64,000 nucleotides of DNA, taken from positions 930,001 to 994,000 of the forward strand of contig CANXME010002096.1 of assembly GCA_948144175.1 (NCBI GenBank), read 5' to 3'. The notes under the pieces are model-generated. The model saw only the letters and a program-made list of their open reading frames with translations, did not search any database and was not told the origin of the DNA. Source of the stretch: Closterium sp. NIES-65 (lineage: Eukaryota > Streptophyta > Zygnematophyceae > Desmidiales > Closteriaceae). Within the stretch, counting starts at the first letter, position 1, and every line of letters begins with the position of its first letter. The translations under genes and the position numbers were made by a program. Shown here piece after piece: positions 55,701 to 64,000 of this stretch.

Positions 55701-58700
55701 TGCCTCAGTATGCTGTTTCAGCGTGCATTGATGCGTGACCCTGTACCTCTTGTGTTTTGAGTCGACTCAAAACACACATTGATGCGTGACCCTGTACCTC
55801 TTGAGAATCTCCAAATACAAGGTACAGGCGTGGCGTTCCAGTGCTTTTCTGGGCCGTAGTTTTTCCCAGTTCCCATGCAAGGTGTAGCGCATGCCTCTAG
55901 TGCCAGGTCCTCCCATCCCGTGCCATGCCAGCATCCTCTGTGAAAGACGCTTGGATTAGAATGTTTGTGCCTGTGCTTCTCCTCTTCCTCACGTTTTTGA
56001 GAATTCTCAAAAACCAGCTGGATTAGAATGTTTATGCCTGTGCTTCTCCTCTTCCTCACGTTCCCCCCCTTCACACTCTCCCTCTCTTTTAAACCGGCAG
56101 GCGGTGAGGCCAAGCTGCCAGGTGTAAACCCGAGTCACTACCACGGCTCTCAGGTTGAAAACACTGGCTCAGGAGGTCTACCCTCACCCTCCCGCCTCTC
56201 CCTCCCTTCCCTGTATGTACGGCCACCAGGCGGCGGGGCCAAGACGGTGGTGGTGGTGACGTGCAGCCCGTCAGTGAGGGACGCTTAGAATCAGTGCGCC
56301 CTCACGTTCCCTCTCTCCTCGCTATCCTCCCGTCTCCTTTCTCCCTTGCACCACCAGGCGGTGGGGCCAAGACGGTGGTTGTGGTGACGTGCAGCCCGTC
56401 AATGCCCGGATGTGGCAGAGTCGGTGGCTAAGCCCGTCCGCATCCCCACTTGTGTCTACCTCCTCTCTCTCCTCCTCCCTCACCTTGCCAGGAGGTGAGG
56501 CCAAGACGGTGATGGTGGTGACGTGCAGCCCGTCCGTGAAGGACGTGGCAGAGTCGGCTCTCTCGCTGGCCTTTGCTGCCCGCTCGCGCAACTCCGAGCT
56601 CAGCCTCGGCACTCGTGACACCATCAAGAAGTGGCGCGACATGGTGGGTCCGTTGGGGTTGGGCATAGTGTGTGGGTGGGTGGGTGAGTGGCCGGGCGGT
56701 TCAGCCTGTGACAGCTTTGAGAGGCTGTGACCTGAGGGAGGTGTTTGAGAGTGAGAGGCGGGTGGCATGGGCGATGGAGCGCGGAAGTGCTGTAACGCGC
56801 TGAAGAGCCGCGTTCTTGTATCCTCCCTTTCTCCCCATCCTTTCAGGCGACTGACGCATGGAGGGAGGTGTTTAAGAGCGAGAGGCAGACAGCAGAGGCG
56901 CAGCAGGAGCTGCTGCTGCTGCTGCTGCTGCCATATGTGTTGAGTTTCACCGTGATTTCCTCCCCCTCTCCCCCCCCATCTTTCCTCCCCAGGCGAATGA
57001 TGCAAGGAGGGAGGTGTTTGAGAGCGAGAGGCAGACAGCAGAGGTGCAGCAGGAGGTGCTGCGGCTGAAGGACGCCCTAAGGGCGAGCGAGCAGACGGGG
57101 TGTGTGCTGCTCACCGAGCTGCAACGCGCCTGGGCCCAGGCTGGCCTGGTGGAGGCGCAGCACCACGCTGAAGTGGAGCGGCTCATGGTGAGAACGGGAG
57201 TAGGGAGAGGGTTTGAGGGAGAATAGGGTGGGTAAGCATTCATGTGTGAGTGAAGGTATGGGCCCAGGCTGGCCTGGTGGAGCCTCAACACCACACTGAA
57301 GTGGAGCGGCTCATGGTGAGCCGGGGGGGGGGGGGGGGGCGGGGAGGAAGAGGGTGTGGATGGGTGAAAGTGAAGGACAGACAGACGTAATGTTTCGTCG
57401 TAATCCTCCTGGGCTCAGGCTGGAAAGGTGGTGGAGAAGGGGAGGGCAAGGCTGGAAAGGAGGAGAAGAGGAAGGAAGGATGTGTGTGTGAGTGTCTGGG
57501 TATGGCCCTATGCCTTGACATCCTCTCTCTAAGACCATGATGCTGCAGGGTGTTTTTGAGAATTCTCAAAAACACCCTGCAGCATCATGGCTCTGTGCCT
57601 TGACATCCTCTATCTGAGCTTGTGTTCACTTCCCCGTGTTTCCCTCCCTCTGCTTGCAGGCTGAGGTGGCAGCAGGGGTGGAGGCACAGCGGCGGATGGA
57701 GGAGGAGTGGGAGACTCGAGCAGTGCTGGAGGGGGCTAAGACCGTGAGGGAGCACGAGGAGGAGATGGAGCGCGTGCAGCAGCAACACATTGCGGAGATA
57801 GAGGCGTACAAGGTGATGCAGAGGGGTGCAAGGTGATGCAGAGGGGTGCGATGTGATGCAGAGGGGTGCAAGGTGATGCAGAGGGGTGCAAGGTGATGCA
57901 GAGGGGCGCAAGGTGACGCAGAGGGGTGCAAGGTGATGTAGAGGCGTGCAAGGTGATATAGAGGGAGGTGATATGGAGGCGTACGTGGTGATATGGAGGC
58001 GTACGTGGTGATATAGAGGCGTACGTGGTGATATGGAGGCGTACGTGGTGATATAGAGGCGTAATGGGAAGTGGCAGCCTAAATGCCAGCAGCAATGGAA
58101 AGCATCTCGCTTTCTTTTCCAAGTTCGTCCTCTTGCACCTCTCTTTCTCTAACCCCCTCCACTCCTTCCCCCCCACAGGTCCAAGTGGAGCAGCTGCACG
58201 GGCGGCTGGCAGAAGCAGCCGAAATGGCGGCGACGGTGGCGGCACTGCGCCGCCCGCAGGAGGATTCAGCGGAGGTGGCGGAGCTGCGGCAGCGGTATGA
58301 AGCAGCGGTGCAGAAGATGACAGCTTATAAGAACGAGCTGGAGAAGAGTGAAGCGCTCACCAGGGTGTGTATGGGCCACCGGGGTATGTGAGGGTGAGGA
58401 ATGCCTGTTGGGCCTTAGAGGGTTGGGGGTGGGAACCTGGAAGGCAGGCAGGCTGGACTGGATGCCTGCAGCGGGAGAGCGACTTGAGTGCGGCGGCGGT
58501 ACGAAGCAGCAGTGCAGAAAATGACGGCGTACAAGAATGATGCCACCAGAGTATGCATGGATCGGGGATGCCTGTTGAGCATTGGGAGGGGTAGAAGTTG
58601 GAAGCTTTTGAGTCGACTCAAAAGTCACCTGTTGAGCATTGGGAGGGGTGGAAGCTGGAAGCTGTGGCTCTCTCCCTGCAGTTGGAAGCTGGAAGGCGGC

Positions 58701-60759
58701 TGGATGTTTTGGTTGCGTACAGGGAGAGAGCCACTGCAGTGCAGGGAGAGAGCCACTGCAGTGCAGGGAGAGAGCCACTGCAGTGCAGGGAGAGAGCCAC
58801 TGCAGTGCAGGGAGAGAGCCACTGCAGTGCAGGGAGAGAGCCACTGCAGTGCAGGGAGAGAGCCACTGCAGTGCAGGGAGAGAGCCACTGCAGTGCAGGG
58901 AGAGAGCCACTGCAGTGCAGGGAGAGAGCCACTGCAGTGCAGGGAGAGAGCCACTGCAGTGCAGGGAGAGAGCCACTGCAGTGCAGGGAGAGAGCCACTG
59001 CAGTGCAGGGAGAGAGCCACTGCAGTGCAGCGCTGTGAGGTAGTGTTCAAGAGGGAGCTATGTTGATGCTACTTTTGAGAATTTTTCAAAAGTAGCATGA
59101 ACATAGCTGGAGAAGAACAAAGCGCTCACCAGGGTTAGTTGCTGCTGCTCACGCTGAGAGGTTGAACTTCGGAGTCTGTGGCAAGAGAACAGTTCAGCAC
59201 AGACATGCACAAGAATGTTATGCAAACTGCAAAAAGTCTTACTCATGACTGGTAGACTTTGGAGTCTGTGGGAAGAGCTAGACGTTTCTACAGAAGCTGG
59301 GGGTTGTGTGTGTTTGCAGTAGTGCATAGGTTGAGGAGCTATGGCATGGCAGCGGCTAAGTTGGAATATACGCTTAACACCTTAAGCGTACAGCGTATGT
59401 ACGCTAGCGTACACACGCTATCCACTAGCGAATACGCTATACGCTCTTAGATTTTTTTAGGGCTGCCCGAAAAAAAATTCGCAAAAAAGATGCGGATTTC
59501 CTAGGTGAGCATTTCGCCGTAGTCGAAATTCAAATCCGCGGTCCAGGCAAACGGGGATCTGACGAAGTCGTCAGGCAAATGTTGAATTTCAGATCCCATC
59601 TAGGCATTGAAATCCATCCCTTCTACCGCATTGAACCCCACTTTATCTACAAACTCCAACCTGTCAAAATTAACCCCCCAACAAATCTCGCGGTACTTAC
59701 CAGCCAGCCCTGTTGGCTAACCCTAACTCGTCATTTGGTTCCCGCTTTCACCAGAGTTCACTCACGCTACTTCGCTTTCTAGCTATTATGTCTACTCCAC
59801 CTCCCATTGCATTCGGCATTCGGATTCAGGATTATGCAAGGGCAAGCCTTAGTGAGAATAGGGAGTACTTTTATTTCACCCTGCCCGGAAAGTTTTTTCT
59901 CTGCCCGAAAAAGCGTATCTCCAAAACGAACCCCTAAGCGGATAGCGTATGTACGTTAGCGTATATACGATACGCGAATATACGCTGTACGCGTATATTC
60001 CAACTTAGGGCAGCGGTATGAGAACAAGCTGGAGAAGAGAGACGCGATCACTGGGTGGGACGGCAGAACTGGCGGCCTGCTATCTCTCGCCTGGAGATCA
60101 CAGGGTGCGTCTGAACGTCTCTTCCCAGTTCCCTCAAGTCTAACCCGTTCCCCTCCCCCACCTCCCTTCCCTCTCCTTCCTCCCCCCCACCACCCTTCTT
60201 CCCCTGTTTTTTAGGAGCTGAATGCGGAGAATGCCAGTCTGCTGTCTCGCCTCGAGGCCACCAACAGTGCACTGGTGAGCTTTCGCCCAGGCTGGATTTG
60301 TCTGAGGTTGACTAAGGTTGTCTTAGTAGAATCACTTTGTGGGCATTCCCCGAGGGGTTCTAATCCAGTATAGCTGGTGGTGAGCTTTCAGAGCGCAGGC
60401 TGAACATTCAGTTCGCGTGGTCTACTCCACTCCATAGGTCTGAGAAACTCGACTCTTCAGGTGCTTCGGAACGAGTGTGCGTCCATGCTTTGAGATGCCT
60501 CAGAACTCTCTTGACACACCCCACCATCTCCCCTGCATGTCAACACAACTCCGCATCTCCCACTGAATCCAGTGCTATCCATTGCTCACTCTGTTCCTCC
60601 TCGTCCTTCTCTTCTTCTCCCCTCCAGGCTGCTCTCGAGAATTCCGCCCTCATGAAGGTGGACGCTCACGTCCAGGCTCAGGCTCAGGCACAGGCAGTCA
60701 CTGCGAATGGCACAGCGGGACATGGGGATGGAGGCGCAGGGGCAGGCGACGGGACTGTG

Positions 60760-60796
<37 letters not shown>

Positions 60797-63700
60797 GGCA
60801 GGGGAATGGAGGGAAGCAGGGGGTTCCTGCTGCCGCTGCCGCCGCTGCTGCTGCTGTTACGAGAGTGGGTGCAGGGGGGTTGCAGTCGCAGCAGCAGGTG
60901 GGGAGCGGTGGTGGGGAGTGGGAGAGGCGGAGGGACGAGGTGGTGGGGCGGATGAATAGGGTGATGGTGGATGCGCAGAGCGATGCTGCTGCTCTGGCTG
61001 AGGAGAGCAACGCGTGCTTGAGAGAGGTGCGTGGTGGAGAGCCATGGTGAGTGGTGGAGAGCGGTGGTGACTGGTGGATAGCAGAGGTTGATTGTGCGAC
61101 CATGCCATTACGGGAGTGCACGAGCAACAGCATGCCCACACTAACTCCCACCCCCTTCCCCGATCTTGCTTCAAACCCCTCCTTCCCCCATCCGTCCACT
61201 ACACTCTTCTCCGTCCTTGGCCAATCAGATGCTCACAGCTGTCGCCGCTTTGCCAGCTGGCAGCGAGGAGGAGGGGCGGGCAGCAGAGGAGGTGCGGGCG
61301 GCGGTGGTGGCGCTGCTGGCGTGGGCGCATTCCAAGGCGCTCTCTCTTGAATGGCCGTTCGTGTCGTGCGCCCGCCTGCTGCTGCTGCGCGTGCTGCGCT
61401 CCAAGTCAGCCGATGTGCAGTCCAGTAAAGTGAGTAGGGGGAGCGAAGTGAGTGTGGGGAGTGAAGTGAGGTGAGTGCGGAGGGGGCTTTTGAGGCTCCT
61501 CAAAAGCTGTCTGCTGCTGCTGCGTGTGCTGCGCTCCAAGTCAGCCAATGTGCAGTCCAGTAAAGTGAGTGTGGGGAGGAGGGGAAGAGGGGAGAGGGAT
61601 GGGGGGGATGGTTGAGGTGCTTCAATAAGCCGCCTGCTGCTGCTGCGTGTGCTGCGCTCCAAGTCGGCTGATGTGCAGTCGACTAAACTGAGTGGGGGAC
61701 AAGGGGGTAGCGGGCGGGGGGAACCAAAGGGGACTCAAATGAAGCATCAATCTCTCTCGCCTCCCCTCCCCTCCAATCCTCCCTCCCACCAGGTACCAGC
61801 AATCGAGCGGTTCCTGGAGAAAGCCCTACCGCAGCCGGCCAAGCCCGCCCTGCAGAAGAGCTCCACGTTTGCTCTCCCCACCACCGCCACCCCCGATCCT
61901 GGCTCCACCCTCCGCACGTTCCGCCTCGACCTCAAGCTGCCGGGGGGGGGGAAACAAGGGGGTCGACACGAGGACTCAAAGAAAGCATCAATCTTTCTTG
62001 CCTCTCCCTCCACTGTACCCTTCCCTCCCACCAGGTCCCGGCAATCGAGCGGTTTTTGGAGAAAGCCCTACCCCAGCCGGCCAAGCCCGCTCTGCAGAAG
62101 AGCTCCACGTTTGCTCTCCCCACCACCGCCACCCCCGATCCTGGCTCCACCCTCCGCACGTTCCGCCTCGACCTCAAGCTGCCGGGGGGGGGGGAAACAA
62201 GGGGGTCGACACGAGGACTCAAAGAAAGCATCAATCTTTCTTGCCTCTCCCTCCACTGTACCCTTCCCTCCCACCAGGTCCCGGCAATCGAGCGGTTTTT
62301 GGAGAAAGCCCTACCCCAGCCGGCCAAGCCCGCTCTGCAGAAGAGCTCCACCTTCGCACTGCCCACCACCGCCACCCCCGCGCCCGGCTCCACCCTCCGC
62401 ACGTTCCGCCTCGACCTCAAGCTGCCGGGGGGGGACAAGGGGGCAGCGGGCGCGGGCGCAGGAGGTGGGGGGAGTGCGAGCATTGCGGACCGGCGGGGCA
62501 GTGCATCGTTCCGCCTGCCGTCGTTCCGAGCCGGTGGGAAGAAGGCCGCGGGCGCAGGAGGGAACTCTGCGGTTAAGGTGTGGTGGTCGTTGCTTGCTCT
62601 CCCCAATGCACATTCGCGTTTGAATTGTGTTTCCACTTGTTGGCACAAAGCATGACTTTTGAGAGTTATATAGAAAAAAAACGCTCTTTTGAGAATTCTG
62701 GAAGTGATTCAGATATACATGCATGCTGCTACTGTGGTGCTCCCGCACCTCCTACACTTGTAATCCGCCTGTTGCTGTCACACATGGCGCACAATCCCAC
62801 GTGTCTATGCCCAACTCCTCTGAAGCACGCCTTTCTAAGGTTGAATCACACCCCGTGCACTGCTGAACCGCGCACACCACACCAGGTGTCAGAGGCACGG
62901 ATCAGGAAGATCTGGCAGGAGGCAGCAGACCATGCCAAGGGTTATAAGGAGCTTCGAATCACACTCCCCTGAATCACACTCCTCTGAATCACACTCCTCT
63001 GAATCACACTCCTCTGAATCACACTCCTCTGAATCACACTCCTCTGAATCACACTCCTCTGACTCACACTCCTCTGAATCACACTCCTCTGAATCACACT
63101 CCTCTGAATCACACTCCTCTGAATCACACTCCCCTGAATCACACTCCCCTGAATCACACTCCTCTGAATCACACTCCTCTGAATCACACTCCTCTGAATC
63201 ACACTCCTCTGAATCACACTCCTCTGAATCACACTCCTCTGAATCACACTCCTCTGAATCACACTCCTCTGAATTACACTCCTCTGACTCACACTCCTCT
63301 GCGTCACACCCCGTGCCGTGCAATGCCACACCACACACCAGGTGTCAGAGGCACGGATCAGGGAAATCCGGCAGGAGGCAGCAGACCACGCCAAGGGACA
63401 CAAGGAGCTAGCCCTAGTGTTCGCTCACGTTGCTACCGCCAAACCCACCGCCACCACCACCACCACCCCGCTCTCCCACCCCTCCTCGCTCCCCGCTGAC
63501 CTCATCGCCCGCGTCGCTGACGTCACCAGCCTGGAGCAGCGAGTGCTGCAGTGGATCGGATCGCAGTTTGGATTCTGGGCGGCGAGCGAGCCGCCCAGGG
63601 ACGCGCAGGAGGACGTGGTGGCGGTGGCGGCGGCGGTGGTGGAGGGGTGGCGGGAGGGGCTGGGCACGTTCATGAGATACAGTGAGGATGCTCTGGGGCA

Positions 63701-64000
63701 GGTGCTGGCTGATTGGAGCTTCCGGCAATACCGGTCTCAACTGGGCAACCTCAAGGTGCGTGAGTAGAGTGCACTTGGTGTTGGATTGGCTGGTGAGTTA
63801 GCGGGAGGGGACTCGGCACGTCAATGCGGTACAGCATGCGGTACATCGAGGGCGCCTTGGGACAGGTGCTGGCGGATTGGAGCTTCAGACAGTACCGGTC
63901 TCAGTTGGGCAACCTCAAGGTGCGTCAATAGTGTGCACTGGGGCTGAGCACGTTAATGCGGTACAGCGAGGATGCTCTAGGGCAGGTGCTGGCTGACTGG
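49785..64000 (+). CDS. KAC-type kinesin-14 (KIN-14A/B, chloroplast movement); 3' end outside window
   Basis: Exons: 49785-50036, 51107-51230, 51496-51582, 52141-52380, 52529-52638, 53100-53231, 53826-54152, 54905-55069, 55505-55596, 56492-56643, 56993-57187, 57660-57812, 58179-58364, 60215-60274, 60628-61026, 61229-61429, 62278-62577, 63342-63755. Matches land-plant KAC proteins along its length: LRQDACDMQEYASAKLARAQ and VAPLKKERRRLFNSLIQSKG before the motor; GNIRVVCRVRP, YGPHVGQ, AYGQSGSGKSHTM (Walker A), VSVLEMFNEQ, LLLADLASSE (switch II, canonical DLAGSE), VPYGNSKLTMLLSDCLG; LGTRDTIKKWRDM and coiled coil after it; then IERFLEKALPQP, VLQWIGSQFGFW and VVEGWREGLG from the KAC C-terminus. KACs anchor chloroplasts through short actin filaments at the plasma membrane. 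Exon 7 has a frame break in a G-rich run (53964-53992). Phases agree at every other junction. Confidence 0.9.
50857..51030. repeat. exon-2 shards (KAC gene), two copies
   Basis: AGCAAGCGAGGGAGGAGGTG is found at about 50860 and 50996, ahead of the real acceptor at 51106. The first extends through GACGCATGCGACGTGCAGGA. Confidence 0.9.
51847..52125. repeat. CTCTCCTCTCGTCTGCTCTC pyrimidine repeat before exon 4
   Basis: Long CT-rich, imperfect repeat of CTCTCCTCTCGTCTGCT units ending just before the exon-4 acceptor. Frames here are repeat artefacts. Confidence 0.9.
52797..53443. repeat. exon-6 shards around the real exon (KAC gene)
   Basis: 52797-52850 and 52900-52972 hold diverged pieces of exon 6 (FAEIYDLANMT; RGIFYRAFDEIYGLI). 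53353-53443 repeats the exon end (AYTDSYSFHVSVLEMFNEQ-like) with a GTGAGG donor. The real exon is 53100-53231. Confidence 0.88.
53011..53054. repeat. junction palindrome, 44 bp, GTCGAC core
   Basis: Perfect palindrome: the core TTTTGAGTCGACTCAAAA extended by arms GTGATGAGTCGAT and ATCGACTCATCAC. The sequence ACACGACTCCTCCTTTCCTC before it recurs after it as ACACGGCTCCTCCTTTCCTC. Confidence 0.97.
53504..53521. repeat. junction palindrome, GAATTC core
   Basis: Perfect TTTTGAGAATTCTCAAAA in the intron after exon 6. GAGCAGGTGAGGAGG occurs on both sides (near 53434 and 53574). Confidence 0.93.
54357..54842. repeat. exon-8 acceptor-side shards (KAC gene), four copies
   Basis: CAG plus GGTGGTGATAGTGCGAGTGC (or a close variant) starts at about 54355, 54518, 54627 and 54765. 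The complete exon starts at 54905. Three copies extend through GAGCAGCAGGACAGCAAGCT or a close variant. Confidence 0.93.
55185..55445. repeat. exon-8 donor-side shards (KAC gene), three copies
   Basis: GCACGTGCAGAAGTCCTTCT plus CAGC and GTACG or ATACG recurs at about 55220, 55350 and 55415. The first two include the upstream GCCTCGGGGGA segment. Confidence 0.9.
55751..55776. repeat. junction palindrome, 26 bp, GTCGAC core
   Basis: Perfect palindrome with TGTG/CACA extensions. The 26-bp flank CATTGATGCGTGACCCTGTA plus CCTCTT is present immediately left (55726-55751) and right (55777-55802), without mismatch. Confidence 0.97.
55992..56013. repeat. junction palindrome, 22 bp, GAATTC core
   Basis: Perfect palindrome. 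A flank of about 43 bp (TGGATTAGAATGTTTGTGCC... to CCTCACGTT) is repeated to the right with one visible substitution. Confidence 0.97.
56099..56410. repeat. exon-10 shards (KAC gene), three copies
   Basis: CAGGCGGTGAGGCCAAGCTG (56098), CAGGCGGCGGGGCCAAGACG (56227) and CAGGCGGTGGGGCCAAGACG (56356) precede the complete exon at 56492. The last two run on to GTGACGTGCAGCCCGTCA. Confidence 0.92.
56845..57316. repeat. exon-11 shards on both sides (KAC gene)
   Basis: 56846-56913 copies the acceptor and start (GGGAGGTGTTTAAGAGCGAG, CAGACAGCAGAGGCGCAGCA). 57256-57316 copies the end (GGGCCCAGGCTGGCCTGGTG to GGCTCATG/GTGAG). Confidence 0.9.
57535..57590. repeat. junction palindrome, 56 bp, GAATTC core
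   Basis: Perfect palindrome: the core TTTTGAGAATTCTCAAAA with long arms (CCATGATGCTGCAGGGTG and its complement). CTATGCCTTGACATCCTCT (57509) on the left recurs as CTGTGCCTTGACATCCTCT on the right (57593). Confidence 0.97.
57803..58066. repeat. donor-derived tandem repeats after exon 12 (KAC gene)
   Basis: GCAAGGTGATGCAGAGGGGT units of about 20 bp, then GAGGCGTACGTGGTGATAT units of about 20 bp. Both look derived from the exon-12 end and donor (GAGGCGTACAAG/GTGATG). Confidence 0.92.
58605..58624. repeat. junction palindrome, 20 bp, GTCGAC core
   Basis: CTTTTGAGTCGACTCAAAAG. CCTGTTGAGCATTGGGAGGG lies left (58571) and right (58628), and the following bases differ slightly (GTAGAAGTTGGAAG versus GTGGAAGCTGGAAG). 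Confidence 0.97.
58720..59027. repeat. 22-bp minisatellite, 14 copies
   Basis: The unit CAGGGAGAGAGCCACTGCAG plus TG is identical in nearly all copies. CACTGCAGTG inside it is itself palindromic. Confidence 0.96.
59056..59108. repeat. junction palindrome, imperfect, about 53 bp
   Basis: AGCTATGTTGATGCTACTTTTGAGA pairs with its near complement TTTTTCAAAAGTAGCATGAA plus CATAGCT. Three mismatches; a mutated GAATTC-type core (GAATTTTTC). Confidence 0.9.
59356..60008. mobile_element. non-autonomous DNA transposon, 653 bp, 8-bp target duplication
   Basis: The ends are inverted repeats: CTAAGTTGGAATATACGC at 59356 and GCGTATATTCCAACTTAG at 60008, with further inner similarity (AGCGTATGTACG, ACGCTATCC). 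GGCAGCGG flanks both sides (59348-59355 and 60009-60016). The 8-bp duplication fits hAT or a similar superfamily. No transposase ORF. It disrupts a shard of KAC exon 13 (CAGCGGTATGAGAACAAGCT). Confidence 0.87.
61486..61507. repeat. junction palindrome with non-palindromic centre
   Basis: GCTTTTGAGG, CT, CCTCAAAAGC: arms of 10 bp around two unpaired bases. It separates copies of the exon-16 end. Confidence 0.9.
61508..61688. repeat. exon-16 donor-side shards (KAC gene), two copies
   Basis: CTGCTGCTGCTGCGTGTGCT through AAGTCAGCCAATGTGCAGTC and AAAGTGAGTG at about 61508-61572, and a second at 61630-61692. The real exon ends at 61429. Confidence 0.93.
61794..62577. repeat. triplicated exon-17 segment, period about 242 bp (KAC gene)
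   Basis: Three copies, each with a CCACCAG acceptor and VPAIERFLEKALPQPAKPALQ at 61794, 62034 and 62278. Only the third continues to a donor in frame (62577). The first two run into a G-rich linker (GGGGGGAAACAAGGGGGTCG). Confidence 0.93.
62884..62955. repeat. exon-18 acceptor-side shard (KAC gene)
   Basis: CCAGGTGTCAGAGGCACGGA through GCCAAGGGTTATAAGGAGCT copies the start of exon 18 (VSEARIRKIWQEAADHAKG). The real exon begins at 63342. Confidence 0.92.
62956..63300. repeat. 15-bp minisatellite, 23 copies
   Basis: The unit GAATCACACTCCTCT, a few copies with GACTC or CCCCT. It lies between the exon-18 shard and the real exon 18. Confidence 0.97.
63800..64000. repeat. exon-18 donor-side shards (KAC gene)
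   Basis: GGACAGGTGCTGGCGGATTG through GGGCAACCTCAAG/GTGCGT at 63859-63925, and another copy starting near 63950 that runs off the window. The real exon ends at 63755. Confidence 0.9.

Noticed and set aside
58598-59050. Long frames on both strands encoding REPLQCRERATAVQGESHCSA-type repeats
   Set aside because: Products of the 22-bp minisatellite (14 copies); not coding.
62683-62699. TCTTTTGAGAATTCTGG as a further junction palindrome
   Set aside because: Only the left arm is present and no clear flanking duplication was found; at most a decayed half-site.
62956-63300. Regularly spaced repeats resembling a CRISPR array
   Set aside because: Units are contiguous with no unique spacers and the genome is eukaryotic. 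The same applies to 1-1460.
62932-63411. Frames encoding SESHSSESHSS or EECDSEECDSE repeats
   Set aside because: Products of the 15-bp minisatellite in a KAC intron.

Overview
The window is nuclear DNA from a photosynthetic eukaryote of the green lineage, most likely a streptophyte alga. Five of the gene types have GT-AG introns that can be joined in phase. Several products are plastid-related: a Toc75 import channel, a light-harvesting-like (LIL) membrane protein, three LCIB-type carbonic anhydrase homologues, and a KAC-type kinesin-14 of the kind that moves chloroplasts in land plants. LCIB together with KAC points to a charophyte (a zygnematophyte such as a desmid) or possibly a hornwort. 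That placement is inference from gene content only.

Layout. 1-11147: 3' part of a protein kinase gene. A 40-bp minisatellite fills an upstream intron, and the last exon encodes a 2.5-kilo-residue low-complexity tail. 11851-20237: Toc75 in 11 exons (+). 20238-27306: intergenic DNA holding a solo LTR into which a tyrosine-recombinase (DIRS/Ngaro-like) retrotransposon with intact gag, RT-RNase H and recombinase ORFs has inserted (coding on -). 27641-36445: three tandem LCIB genes (-), two exons each, with a Mutator-like foldback element between copies 2 and 3. 36446-39735: no gene recognised. 39736-46493: DUF676-type serine esterase in 10 exons (+). 47039-48586: LIL protein in 3 exons (-). 49785-64000: KAC-type kinesin (+), 18 exons visible, continuing past the right edge.

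Two unusual patterns run through the window. First, many introns carry tandem, diverged copies ('shards') of the neighbouring splice junction: the acceptor plus exon start, or the exon end plus donor. Usually only one copy keeps both splice sites and the right phase. Second, a short perfect palindrome with a nearly constant core (TTTTGA, a 6-bp palindrome, TCAAAA) sits exactly at the junction of many such tandem duplications, in introns and also inside the kinase coding sequence, where it encodes FESTQK. I count 16 sites plus two arrays of half-sites. None occurs in the LCIB array, the retrotransposon or the spacer from about 19.8 to 41.1 kb. This palindrome-at-duplication-junction system is the most interesting feature here; an assembly artefact has to be excluded.

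Toc75, LIL, LCIB and KAC would act together at the plastid (protein import, photoprotection, CO2 concentration, chloroplast positioning). No operon-like link between them is implied.
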